The notes under the pieces are model-generated. The model was not told where the DNA came from. It searched no databases and saw only the letters and a list, made by a program, of their open reading frames with translations. A program made the position numbers and the translations under genes. A DNA stretch of 64,000 nt, from contig JBDVMP010000103.1 of the NCBI GenBank assembly GCA_039970095.1, positions 10,041 through 74,040 on the forward strand, given 5' to 3'. Position 1 is the stretch's first letter. Each line of letters opens with the position of its first letter. The stretch is from JAMZMI01 sp039970095 (lineage in GTDB: Bacteria; Bacteroidota; Bacteroidia; Cytophagales; Cyclobacteriaceae). Positions 16,856 through 24,884 of this stretch are shown in pieces.

Positions 16856-18068
16856 GTGCTGGTAAGGTTAGGGTGAATGTGGTTCCGTCCGCACCTGATT
16901 CTAAATGAATTTTTCCTTTTATCGCTTCCACTGATCTTTTTACAAAATACAGACCCAGACCAAAGCCCTTTACATCGTGCCGATCGCCGCTGGGTGTTCT
17001 GTAAAACTTATCAAAAACCTTTTTTTGCTCCTCTGGGGTTATGGGTTTGCCATCGTTGAAGATGCTTATTTTAATCTTTTCGTTTTCGGTCCAGGTTTTG
17101 ATTTCCACCTTGCTTTCACCGTATTTGATGGCATTGTCCACCAGGTTTGACATCACCTTCTCAAAATTTTCGGGATCACCCCAAACCATTTTACCACAAC
17201 ACAAATCATGATCAACCTGACGACCAAAGCCAGAGAAACGCTCAGCTACTTCTCTGATCGCTGCGTCCACATCAATGGATGTTTTATTCGTTTTAGCGCC
17301 ATGCTCAATGGAGGTAGTGTCGAGAAACCGAGAGACATGTTGCTGAAGCCTGTGACTTTCATCCTTTATGATTTGAGCATATCTCTTGCCTTTTTCACTC
17401 CTGGCCTCATTCTCCAAAACTTCAGCCGAGAGCATCAGGGTGGAGAGCGGTGTTTTGAACTCATGAGTCATGTTATTGATAAAGTCGCGCTGAATTTCGC
17501 TGAGTCTCTTTTGTCTTAAAATAACGAAAAGCGCATAACCGAAAAACACAGTAATCAGCACCGTAATTGCACTTGTAAACTTCCAAAAACCCAGATCCAA
17601 AGTCCCCGACTTATTCGGAAAGTAAACGCCGAAGTAATACTCGTCATTGTGAAGTTTGGGCAACTTACCATGCGGCTCTACCTTTTCATCACCAAAGGAG
17701 ATAAAGTCGCCATAGACCATACTTTCCGTCTGGCAGTCGTACACGCCAAACTCAAAATCTTCTTTGAGGTTTCTTTTTTCCAACTCCGCCCGAATGAGGT
17801 AATCGAGCGAAGATAGATTGATACTGTAATTGGTTCTGGCAATGAAATAATTTGAGGAAACCTGCTCGATAGGATCGTTGGAAATGTCATTCCCGTTGAT
17901 CTCGCAGAGCGACTCCACCACATTGCGAAGTGCCATTTGCACGTTGTGGCTAAACTGCTGTTCCTGATTTTTTATGGCCTTCGACACCCAAAATATCTGA
18001 GTAGATATGATCCCGATCAGTGTGAGAGAGCCAAGCAAAATAATCAGACGGATAGGAGTATTTTTCAT
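16848..18068 (-). CDS. Sensor histidine kinase, system 2
   Basis: A 406-residue kinase with membrane helices at about 9-28 and 163-184 and a periplasmic sensor of about 130 residues, shorter than in kinase 1. The sensor has two Cys (CEINGND and YDCQTES) that could form a disulfide. HisKA has His202 (MTHEFKTP); HATPase motifs include SNLVDNAIKYG, FNDGKPI in the G1 position, FDKFYRTPSG and GFGLGLYFVK. The G1 box lacks the usual DxGxG (it reads NDGKPI), as often seen in related kinases. It is divergent from the DUF1573 gene. Confidence 0.92.
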   Translation of the reverse strand: MKNTPIRLIILLGSLTLIGIISTQIFWVSKAIKNQEQQFSHNVQMALRNVVESLCEINGNDISNDPIEQVSSNYFIARTNYSINLSSLDYLIRAELEKRNLKEDFEFGVYDCQTESMVYGDFISFGDEKVEPHGKLPKLHNDEYYFGVYFPNKSGTLDLGFWKFTSAITVLITVFFGYALFVILRQKRLSEIQRDFINNMTHEFKTPLSTLMLSAEVLENEARSEKGKRYAQIIKDESHRLQQHVSRFLDTTSIEHGAKTNKTSIDVDAAIREVAERFSGFGRQVDHDLCCGKMVWGDPENFEKVMSNLVDNAIKYGESKVEIKTWTENEKIKISIFNDGKPITPEEQKKVFDKFYRTPSGDRHDVKGFGLGLYFVKRSVEAIKGKIHLESGADGTTFTLTLPAHA

Positions 18069-18123
18069 TTTTAACCCTTCTTCGGGGAGACTAAATAAAC
18101 GCTTTTGTGTCGGTTTTAGAAAA

Positions 18124-18162
18124 CATTAACATCCCATTAACAATCATTGGCGATTCATTAAC
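18124..18162. promoter_or_regulatory. Array B: four phased CATTAAC-type repeats
   Basis: CATTAAC occurs three times, with TTAAC starts at 18126, 18137 and 18158, and the fourth copy (CATTGGC, 18147) is degenerate. Spacings are 11, 10 and 11 bp, nearly as in array A. The array lies between kinase 2 and the DUF1573 gene, and its last repeat covers the -33 position of the promoter towards DUF1573. Confidence 0.62.
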
Positions 18163-18184
18163 ACAGGTTTTCTCAGCAGAATCA

Positions 18185-18192
18185 CAGCTTTG
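18185..18192 (+). promoter_or_regulatory. -7 element of the DUF1573 gene
   Basis: CAGCTTTG, one mismatch to TAnnTTTG, ends 16 bp before the start codon. The octamer begins exactly 27 bp after the start of the last TTAAC repeat, the same distance as at the T9SS cargo promoter. No consensus -33 is present. Confidence 0.45.
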
Positions 18193-18208
18193 GGAAAACA
18201 ATAAATTT

Positions 18209-18574
18209 ATGATGAAACGAACATTTCTTATTCTCATGCTAGGAATCACAGTAGCTGCGATTGCCTCAGTAAGCCCACTTACGTGGAAATCTACATCTCT
18301 TGATCTAGGCGAAATCAAAACCAATGAAACGGTTGACTTGTCGTTTGAGTTTACCAACACAGCCAATGAAGCCGTGACCATACTGGAAGCAAAAGGCTCA
18401 TGTGGCTGCACCAAAGTTAGCTATTCTAAAGAGCAAATTGCTCCGGGAGAATCGGCTCAAATCACCGCAAAGTTCAAGTCCTCTAAAAGTGGAACTTTCC
18501 GCAAAACGATCAAAATCAAAACTTCTGCCTCGGCAGAAGCTACTGTTCTTTCTTTCAAAGGAACCGCTATTTAA
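18209..18574 (+). CDS. DUF1573 exported protein
   Basis: A 121-residue protein from the ATG that begins MMKRTFLILMLGITVAAIA, a signal peptide. A longer frame upstream would start inside the phased repeat array and has no signal sequence. The mature part is a DUF1573 Ig-like domain: DLGEIKTNETVDLSFEFTN, GSCGCTKVSYSKEQIAPGE and SGTFRKTIKI. The SCGC motif is characteristic. Family members are exported and of unknown role, often next to surface proteins. It has its own terminator and an array of regulator-type repeats upstream. Confidence 0.88.
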   Translation: MMKRTFLILMLGITVAAIASVSPLTWKSTSLDLGEIKTNETVDLSFEFTNTANEAVTILEAKGSCGCTKVSYSKEQIAPGESAQITAKFKSSKSGTFRKTIKIKTSASAEATVLSFKGTAI

Positions 18575-18583
18575 ATTCTCACA

Positions 18584-18612
18584 CCTGCTGCAAAGAACTG
18601 CAGCAGGTTTTT
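18584..18612 (+). terminator. Terminator of the DUF1573 gene
   Basis: CCTGCTGC and GCAGCAGG form an 8-bp stem with an 8-base loop, followed by five T, 10 bp after the stop codon. Confidence 0.9.
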
Positions 18613-18657
18613 ATATTGTTTTCAAGCTCGCTGGGGAGCATCATCACAAAAATCTTT

Positions 18658-18687
18658 ATTGCTATTGAAACCAACCTGCTATATTTG
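18658..18687 (+). promoter_or_regulatory. Promoter of tRNA-Val
   Basis: ATTG at 18658-18661 and TATATTTG at 18680-18687 match the Bacteroidota -33/-7 form with an 18 bp spacer, 15 bp before the tRNA. Confidence 0.62.
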
Positions 18688-18702
18688 CCCTCCAATCTCA
18701 AT

Positions 18703-18777
18703 GGGAAGTTAGCTCAGTTGGTTTAGAGCATCGCCTTGACAGGGCGGGGGTCGCTGGTTCGAATCCAGTACTTCCCA
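18703..18777 (+). tRNA. tRNA-Val (GAC anticodon)
   Basis: A full cloverleaf: acceptor GGGAAGT/ACTTCCC, D-stem GCTC/GAGC, anticodon stem TCGCC/GGCGG with loop TTGACAG (anticodon GAC), and T-stem GCTGG/CCAGT with loop TTCGAAT. The CCA end is not encoded: ACA follows the acceptor stem. Confidence 0.95.
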
Positions 18778-18820
18778 CAAAACTGATTAAGTGATGAATC
18801 CGCTGGACTAACTGTCCTCA

Positions 18821-18839
18821 TTCGAATCCAATACTTTCC
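18821..18839 (+). repeat. Imperfect copy of the tRNA-Val 3' end
   Basis: TTCGAATCCAATACTTTCC repeats the T-loop and acceptor 3' strand of tRNA-Val (18758-18776) with two or three differences, 63 bp downstream. This could be the remains of a tandem tRNA copy or an attachment-site scar. There is no tRNA 5' half with it. Confidence 0.55.
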
Positions 18840-18870
18840 TTCTTTATAAAACCAGCAAATTCCTTTTATA

Positions 18871-19296
18871 ATGTTGCGCCTCAGAAAGCTTCTAGTTCCT
18901 CAACAAGATTCCAACAAAGTAAATTATGGTGCGCTCATATTGCGTATCGGCTTTGGTACGCTGATGATGACACATGGCTATGGCAAGCTCATTCATTTCA
19001 CAGATTACGCGCCCAATTTTATGAATTTCATGGGTTTGAGCGGTGACATTTCACTCGCTCTGGTCGTCTTTGCTGAGTTCTTCTGTGCTTTGTTTGTTGC
19101 GCTGGGGTTGTTAACAAAGTTTTCATTGATCCCTTTGATCATCACCATGCTCGTAGCATGCTTTGTGGCCCATGGTGCCGACCCTATCGGAAAAAAGGAA
19201 ATGTCTATTCTATACTTCTGCGCATACTCCTCCCTCTTCCTGACCGGGCCAGGTAAATTTTCTGTAGATGCACTGATTTTTAAGTCGAAAAGCTAA
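18871..19296 (+). CDS. DoxX family membrane protein
   Basis: A 141-residue inner-membrane protein with four hydrophobic segments. DoxX signature features are LILRIGFGTLMMTHGYGKL (residues 22-40), a second segment from FAEFFCALFVALGLLTKFS and a final FLTGPGKFSVD. Related proteins are linked to quinone- or thiol-related redox protection, but the substrate is not known. Its stop codon shares four bases (CTAA) with the stop of the convergent DUF892 gene. Confidence 0.9.
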   Translation: MLRLRKLLVPQQDSNKVNYGALILRIGFGTLMMTHGYGKLIHFTDYAPNFMNFMGLSGDISLALVVFAEFFCALFVALGLLTKFSLIPLIITMLVACFVAHGADPIGKKEMSILYFCAYSSLFLTGPGKFSVDALIFKSKS

Positions 19297-19796
19297 ATGC
19301 TATACCAATCGCTGAGAAACACACTGTGCTTTTCTATTAGAAAAGTCAGGTTTGCTTCCATCTCTTTTTCCTGATCCAGGGCTATATGCAAGCCTATGGC
19401 TTCATCCCAATATTTCAATGCTTTGGCATGAATATGAAGGGTGCCATAGGACGCAATTTTGTAGTGAATGATATGAGCGAGGGCCAGAATGACTTCCTCC
19501 TCGCGTATGTCTTCATCTACTGTTCGCCTTACTTCTGAATGGTATTCTGCTATTATTTCTTCTACCACCGATTTGCCCTCTGGGGAAATTGGAAGGAAAA
19601 GGTTGTAGAAGGTTTTCCGCACCACAACGGAGTGTTTTTCTACAACTCCGCGATAAGCCATCATCCAATCAAGTAGCGGTCCTTGTTTGGCTCTGGGGAT
19701 CAGTTCATCCATAAACTCGAGAAGTTTTGTCTCTGCTTCATATACATGACAGAGTTCCTCCTCCAGTAAATCGTTTAAATCCAATAAATGTCTCAT
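19293..19796 (-). CDS. DUF892 (YciE/YciF) ferritin-like protein
   Basis: A 167-residue all-helical protein resembling the YciF/DUF892 family. LLEEELCHVYEAETKLLEFM (helix A) and the HIIHYKIASYGTLHIHAKAL segment carry Glu and His residues that in the family could bind a di-iron centre. The related E. coli proteins respond to stress, but the function is unproven. There is no signal peptide, so it should be cytoplasmic. Confidence 0.75.
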   Translation of the reverse strand: MRHLLDLNDLLEEELCHVYEAETKLLEFMDELIPRAKQGPLLDWMMAYRGVVEKHSVVVRKTFYNLFLPISPEGKSVVEEIIAEYHSEVRRTVDEDIREEEVILALAHIIHYKIASYGTLHIHAKALKYWDEAIGLHIALDQEKEMEANLTFLIEKHSVFLSDWYSI

Positions 19797-19890
19797 GATA
19801 ATAGGATTTAGGGATGAAGGTCATAAATTTTTTCTGCATAAAATATGACGCAAGTCAACACTCCGGCTGTTTTTTAGTTTTCATTGCAAC

Positions 19891-20679
19891 ATGAAGACAG
19901 TGAGTATACTAGGTTGTGGGTGGTTGGGCATGCCGCTCGGCACAAGGCTTGTTAAATCGGGGTTTAAAGTAAAGGGCAGCACCACCCGAAAACAGAAGCT
20001 GGATGAAATCTCAGGGCAGGGGATTACTCCCTTTTTGGTTGACTTAAATGCTCAAGGTTTAGATTCTTCGTTTTTCGATTCGGATATTTTGATTTTGACC
20101 ATTCCTCCCGGAAATGCCAATGACCCGAATCAGTATTTTGATCAACTGAAAAAAGTGCTGGAGAGCGCCAATAAAACTGGTGTACAACACATCTTATTTA
20201 TCAGTTCTACCAGCGTTTACCCCAACCTTAATCGTGAAGTTTCAGAAAATGACGCCAGTGAAACTGCCCTGACCAGATCAGGAATAAGCCTGAAAAAAGC
20301 GGAGGATCTCTTCAGATCTAAAGACAACACAATTGTCCGCTTTAGTGGCCTGATAGGTCCAAATCGACACCCAGGTCGATGGTTTGCCGGAAAAAGAAAC
20401 CTAAAAGGCGGAGAAATTCCAATCAACATGATTCACATTGATGATTGTATCGGCATAATAGAAGCAATTATAGAAAAAGAGATTTGGGGAGATGTTTTCA
20501 ATGCGTCCAGCCCGGAACACCCGCCAAAAAGAGAATATTATCAGAAAATGGCTGCCCAGCTTGGTCTAGATGATCCTCACTTTTCGGAGAGAGACAATAG
20601 TCTCTGGAAAGTGGTTTCCTCAGAAAAACTGATTTCGAAAACGGGTTATGAGTTTAAGAGAAGTGTCTTTGATGTTTAA
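19891..20679 (+). CDS. NAD(P)-binding sugar-epimerase-like protein (YeeZ type)
   Basis: A 262-residue Rossmann protein with the N-terminal nucleotide loop GCGWLGMPLG (residues 8-17), then DILILTIPPGN and a YPNLNREV segment where epimerases have YxxxK. The tail has a region similar to extended short-chain dehydrogenases (IHIDDCIGIIEAII, FNASSPEHPPKREYY). The substrate is unknown. It resembles YeeZ-like proteins annotated as NAD-dependent epimerase/dehydratase. Its stop codon shares four bases (TTAA) with the stop of the convergent zinc-ribbon gene. Confidence 0.8.
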   Translation: MKTVSILGCGWLGMPLGTRLVKSGFKVKGSTTRKQKLDEISGQGITPFLVDLNAQGLDSSFFDSDILILTIPPGNANDPNQYFDQLKKVLESANKTGVQHILFISSTSVYPNLNREVSENDASETALTRSGISLKKAEDLFRSKDNTIVRFSGLIGPNRHPGRWFAGKRNLKGGEIPINMIHIDDCIGIIEAIIEKEIWGDVFNASSPEHPPKREYYQKMAAQLGLDDPHFSERDNSLWKVVSSEKLISKTGYEFKRSVFDV

Positions 20680-20927
20680 AAACGACTTTCCCAATCGCGG
20701 GCTCGCTTTTGGCTATTGATGTAGCCAGACTCAAGTTTATCTTCGAGAAAAGCATTCATCTGACCCTGAGAAGTAAAATGAAAACGCCCGCAATCATGAC
20801 ACTGATAAATGGCCCTGGGGCCAGAGCCTTCTCTATAGTCGTTTCTGATCCAGGCTTCTACGAGCGCCTCCTCTGCGGACTCTTCCGTTTCGTAAATGAC
20901 CTTGCCGGTGACACAGGGGGCAGACAT
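20676..20927 (-). CDS. Small putative zinc-ribbon protein
   Basis: An 83-residue protein with Cys5 and a YQCHDCGRFHFTSQG motif (residues 41-55), which looks like a compact Cys/His metal site. Similar short proteins occur in many bacteria and phages. It lies directly downstream of ispF (1 bp gap), so it is likely cotranscribed. Function unknown. Confidence 0.65.
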   Translation of the reverse strand: MSAPCVTGKVIYETEESAEEALVEAWIRNDYREGSGPRAIYQCHDCGRFHFTSQGQMNAFLEDKLESGYINSQKRARDWESRF

Positions 20928-20928
20928 T

Positions 20929-21414
20929 TTATTTCTTATAAATCAAAGCCACAGCGTGCGCCGAAACCCCTTCTTCTTTGCCTACGAAACCGAGTTTCTC
21001 GGTAGTTGTTGCTTTTACCGAAACATCACCAAGAGGGAGCTGCATAACCTCAGCAAGCTTTTCTCTCATCGGTTCTATGTAGGGGCTGATTTTTGGCCTC
21101 TGCAAACAAACCGTGGCGTCAATATTGACGATACCGTATCCTCTCTGCTCAAGCAAGTTCACAACATCCTTGAGTAGAATTTTACTATCTATCCCTTTGT
21201 ATTTTGGGTCTGTATCAGAGAAGTGAAACCCGATATCTCTCAGGCTTGCCGCTCCTAATAGTGCATCGCAAATCACATGAATGAGCACATCTGCATCCGA
21301 ATGACCATACGCACCGTGCGTGTGAGGAACCTTGATTCCACCAAGCCAAAAATCCACACCTTCGGCCAGGGCGTGCACATCATAACCGTATCCTATTCTT
21401 ATGTTGGGTTTCAT
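20929..21414 (-). CDS. ispF: 2-C-methyl-D-erythritol 2,4-cyclodiphosphate synthase
   Basis: A 161-residue enzyme of the MEP isoprenoid pathway, forming MEcPP with release of CMP. Motifs are GYDVHALAEG (zinc Asp and His), HSDADVLIHVICDALLGA (zinc His in the second ligand), RDIGFHFSDTD and the C-terminal VSVKATTTEKLGFVG loop. Length is normal. It lies downstream of the M16 peptidase gene (5 bp gap) on the same strand. No other MEP gene is here. Confidence 0.96.
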   Translation of the reverse strand: MKPNIRIGYGYDVHALAEGVDFWLGGIKVPHTHGAYGHSDADVLIHVICDALLGAASLRDIGFHFSDTDPKYKGIDSKILLKDVVNLLEQRGYGIVNIDATVCLQRPKISPYIEPMREKLAEVMQLPLGDVSVKATTTEKLGFVGKEEGVSAHAVALIYKK

Positions 21415-21419
21415 GATTT

Positions 21420-22658
21420 TTAGTTTTCAGGCAAATAATAAACTGTAGAACAATTTGTGGGTTTCATGATTTTTCGTCCCGCTTCCAAAATGCCTTCTTT
21501 AGTCACAGCTCTCACCATTTCTAATTCGTCATTGACCAAATCAATGTTACCAAGGAAAGCCGCATAGGCTAGCCCCATCGCTCTATTCAACAACTCTGTC
21601 TCTGAAAATATAATGGTTGATTCTGCCTGATTCTTGGTCTTCTCTACCTCTCGTTCATCAAACCCCGCTTGTAGCACCTGTGCCACCACAGATTCTATTT
21701 CTTTGTTCACCTTATCAATGGACACCCCGTCATTGATTTTTCCTGAGATAGTCAAAAGCCCTGGATCAAAGCTTCCGGTAACATAAGCGGAAATACTGGA
21801 CATCCACTGAAGATCATTGACAAGTCGCTGATGCAAAATGGAAGATTTTCCCCGACCAAGAATATCGCTAAATAAGTCTGCCTGATGATAGGACTTACCT
21901 ACCCGGCCAGGCATGTGATATGCTTTGTGAATCGCGGCAGAGGGGACTTTATTTTTTATTTCCAGAAAACGATTCTCATTTTGATCCGGCTCGTCCGGGA
22001 TTTCCATTTTCACTTTTCCGCTTGTCGGGATTGGCCCGAACCATTTTTCTGTTAGCTGTAAGGCTTTTTCCTCTGTGATATCTCCTGCTACAACCAGCAC
22101 TGCATTTGAGGGATCATAAAACTTGCCAAAAAAAGCCTTCACATCATCCATAGTTGCGTCCTCTATATGACTGATTTCTTTGCCAATTGTAGCCCATTGA
22201 TATGGATGAACTTTATAAGCCAGTGGTCTCAGCTTCAGCCAAAGGTCTCCATAAGGCTGATTGAGGTAGCGCTGCTTAAATTCTTCGATCACAACCTTTC
22301 TCTGAACCTCCAGCACCTTAGGGTCAAATGAAAGACTCATCATCCTGTCAGACTCTAGCCAAAAGGCCGTTTCCACATTGTTGGAAGGAATTGTAACGTA
22401 ATAGTTGGTAATGTCAGGGCTGGTAAAAGCATTGTTGTCTCCGCCAACTTTTTGCAAGGGCTCGTCGAAGTTGTCTATGTTCTTCGAGCCTCCAAACATC
22501 AGGTGTTCGAAAAGATGAGCAAAGCCAGTCTTGTTTGGTTGTTCGTTTCGAGAACCAACTTTATACAATATATTGAGACAAACCATAGGCGAGGAGTGGT
22601 CCTCGTGTACAATCAGCTGCAGGCCGTTGGAAAGTGTGTGTTCTTTATATTTGATCAT
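21420..22658 (-). CDS. M16 family zinc peptidase
   Basis: A 412-residue peptidase of the pitrilysin/MPP-like family. The inverted zinc motif HLFEH occurs in TGFAHLFEHLMFGG (around residues 43-56), followed by a distant glutamate in VVIEEFKQRYLNQP. It has no signal peptide, so it may be cytosolic. Residues 180-400 correspond to the second, non-catalytic M16 half: AALVVAGDI-type strand, KVPSAAIHKAYHMPG, and GRGKSSILHQRLV. It is one half-chain in length relative to the two-domain type. It is transcribed with ispF. Confidence 0.92.
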   Translation of the reverse strand: MIKYKEHTLSNGLQLIVHEDHSSPMVCLNILYKVGSRNEQPNKTGFAHLFEHLMFGGSKNIDNFDEPLQKVGGDNNAFTSPDITNYYVTIPSNNVETAFWLESDRMMSLSFDPKVLEVQRKVVIEEFKQRYLNQPYGDLWLKLRPLAYKVHPYQWATIGKEISHIEDATMDDVKAFFGKFYDPSNAVLVVAGDITEEKALQLTEKWFGPIPTSGKVKMEIPDEPDQNENRFLEIKNKVPSAAIHKAYHMPGRVGKSYHQADLFSDILGRGKSSILHQRLVNDLQWMSSISAYVTGSFDPGLLTISGKINDGVSIDKVNKEIESVVAQVLQAGFDEREVEKTKNQAESTIIFSETELLNRAMGLAYAAFLGNIDLVNDELEMVRAVTKEGILEAGRKIMKPTNCSTVYYLPEN

Positions 22659-22693
22659 ATAGTTCAGCGAAATTAATTAGTTAGAGTCTATAA

Positions 22694-22705
22694 CACTAAT
22701 TAGTG
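22694..22705. repeat. 12-bp palindrome CACTAATTAGTG
   Basis: Perfect palindrome between the M16 gene and the divergent E1 gene, 36 bp from the M16 start. Possible operator; no regulator is identified. Confidence 0.4.
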
Positions 22706-22745
22706 AGATCTGCTCTTATCATGCTAAATGTCACAGATCAAAGAT

Positions 22746-22753
22746 TACATTTG
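22746..22753 (+). promoter_or_regulatory. -7 element of the E1 gene
   Basis: TACATTTG matches TAnnTTTG. Transcription would start about 22760, so the ATG at 22795 is favoured over the earlier in-frame start at 22753. Confidence 0.45.
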
Positions 22754-22794
22754 TGCAAACAAATAACTCTGCTTCTATACACCCCAACTTCACA

Positions 22795-24810
22795 ATGGCA
22801 GCACAACATTTCTCCCTGGAAAAAATCGAAAGGATGCATTTCGATAGAAAGTCGAGAACCGACGAAGAACTCATCGGCATCTACGAGTCTCTCGTATTTC
22901 CCCGCCTGATAGAAGAAAAAATGTTACTGCTTCTGCGACAGGGCAGAATCACCAAGTGGTTTTCAGGAATTGGCCAGGAGGCCATCTCGGTGGGCTCAGC
23001 TTTGACCCTTGAGTCAGATGAGTACATATTGCCCATGCACCGAAACCTGGGGGTATTTACCTCACGTGGGGTTAAGCTAACACAGCTTTTTGAGCAATTT
23101 AGAGGCACTGCTGGTGGCTTTACAAAAGGAAGGGATCGGTCATTTCACTTTGGCAGCAAAGAACACAACATCGTTGGGATGATTTCTCATCTGGGGCCAC
23201 AGCTGGGAGTTGCAGACGGCATTGCCCTTTCCCGGTTACTGAAAAAGGAGCCCAAAGCCACGGTCGTTTTCACAGGTGATGGTGGAGCCAGCGAAGGAGA
23301 TTTTCACGAAGCTATCAATGTGGCCTCTGTTTGGAATCTTCCAGTCATTTTCATCATAGAAAACAATGGGTACGGCTTATCCACGCCGAGCAGAGAACAG
23401 TTTAATTTCGACTCATTCACTGTAAAAGGGCCCGCTTATGGCATTGAGGCGATAAGCGTAGATGGCAATAACATCCTGGAGGTACTCAATGAACTTGGGC
23501 CTGTTGTAGAAAGCATAAGGCAAAACCCCCGACCTGTAATCTTTGAGGCCCGAACCTTTAGAATGCGTGGGCATGAGGAAGCATCCGGAACTAAATACGT
23601 TCCAAAGGAGCTCATGGCACATTGGGCACAAAAAGATCCAATAGAAAACTACGAGCATTACCTGAAAACAGAGAATGTACTGGACGATGCAGCTATTGAT
23701 AAAATCAAAGCAAGGCACAAAAGCCAGATTTCCAAAGCGGTGAACGAAGCTTTCGCGAAGAACTCAATTACGGCCAAAACTGAGACAGAAGTTGATGATT
23801 TGTTTTTTCCTGCAAAGCAAAAAATAGTTGCCCCAAACGAAAACAAGCAATCAAGCCGACGGCTTGTGGATGCCATTTCTGATGGGTTGCGACAAAGCAT
23901 GGAGCGGTTTCCCGAGCTCGTAATCATGGGGCAGGATATCGCCGATTATGGCGGGGTTTTTAAAATTACTGAAGGTTTTGTGGAGCAGTTTGGAAAGGAT
24001 CGTGTGCGCAACACGCCCCTTTGTGAGTCGGCAATTATTGGAGCCTCACTCGGCTTATCTATTATGCAGCAAAAGTCCGTGGTTGAAATGCAGTTTGCAG
24101 ATTTTGTGACTTGCGGGTTTAATCAAATCGTGAATAACCTGGCCAAGAGCCACTACCGCTGGGGTCAGAACGCCGATGTGGTCGTGCGCATGCCGACGGG
24201 AGCGGGAGTTGGGGCTGGCCCCTTTCACTCACAGTCGAATGAAGCCTGGTTTTTCCATACTCCCGGACTAAAAATCGTGTATCCTTCCAACCCACGTGAT
24301 GCCAAAGGTTTACTCAATGCAGCGATTGAAGACCCAAACCCATACTTGTATTTCGAACACAAATACCTTTATCGTTCGCTGAGCGAAGATATTCCCGATG
24401 AGTACTATACATCAGAAGTTGGAAAAGCTGGACTTCTTTCCTCGGGTGATGATTTGAGCATAGTCACCTATGGATTGGGTGTACACTGGGCCAAAGAAAT
24501 AATAAATGAGATAGGTGTGAATGCAGATATCCTGGATCTAAAAACTTTGTTGCCGTGGGACAAAGAAGCCGTCTCGCAAACGGTAAGCAAAACCAATAAG
24601 TTGATTGTGCTACACGAGGACTGTCTGACGGGTGGAATCGGAGCGGAAATAGCCGCATGGGTTTCTGAAAACTGTTTTGAAAGCCTGGATGCTCCTGTTA
24701 TGAGGGTCGCTAGCCTCGACACACCCGTTCCTTTTGCATCTAACCTCGAAGCTAACTTTCTGCCAAAACAACGACTAAAGGATACGATTGGTCGATTATT
24801 GCGTTATTGA
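22795..24810 (+). CDS. 2-oxoacid dehydrogenase E1, fused alpha and beta subunits
   Basis: A 671-residue protein, TPP-dependent, that decarboxylates a branched-chain or similar 2-oxo acid. Alpha part (about 1-340): KWFSGIGQEAISVG, GKGDRSFHFGSK-type loop and the TPP motif GDGGASEGDFHEAINVASVW with ENNGYG. Beta part (about 345-671): GQDIADYGGVFKITEGF, NTPLCESAIIGASLG and RMPTGAGVGAGPFHSQSNEAW. Fused E1 of this length is typical of Bacteroidota. No E2 or E3 gene is adjacent. The start was chosen from the -7 box at 22746; an earlier start would lie upstream of transcription. Confidence 0.92.
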   Translation: MAAQHFSLEKIERMHFDRKSRTDEELIGIYESLVFPRLIEEKMLLLLRQGRITKWFSGIGQEAISVGSALTLESDEYILPMHRNLGVFTSRGVKLTQLFEQFRGTAGGFTKGRDRSFHFGSKEHNIVGMISHLGPQLGVADGIALSRLLKKEPKATVVFTGDGGASEGDFHEAINVASVWNLPVIFIIENNGYGLSTPSREQFNFDSFTVKGPAYGIEAISVDGNNILEVLNELGPVVESIRQNPRPVIFEARTFRMRGHEEASGTKYVPKELMAHWAQKDPIENYEHYLKTENVLDDAAIDKIKARHKSQISKAVNEAFAKNSITAKTETEVDDLFFPAKQKIVAPNENKQSSRRLVDAISDGLRQSMERFPELVIMGQDIADYGGVFKITEGFVEQFGKDRVRNTPLCESAIIGASLGLSIMQQKSVVEMQFADFVTCGFNQIVNNLAKSHYRWGQNADVVVRMPTGAGVGAGPFHSQSNEAWFFHTPGLKIVYPSNPRDAKGLLNAAIEDPNPYLYFEHKYLYRSLSEDIPDEYYTSEVGKAGLLSSGDDLSIVTYGLGVHWAKEIINEIGVNADILDLKTLLPWDKEAVSQTVSKTNKLIVLHEDCLTGGIGAEIAAWVSENCFESLDAPVMRVASLDTPVPFASNLEANFLPKQRLKDTIGRLLRY

Positions 24811-24884
24811 AAGGCATATATGCCTGATCTTCATTGGGTTTATGTGATTAATTGTAAATCTTTGAACCAGAGTCAAACAGGTAA

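Noticed and set aside
24813..24824. GGCATATATGCC palindrome after the E1 gene
   Set aside because: Short and AT-centred, with no T-run, and close to the stop codon; too little to support a site.
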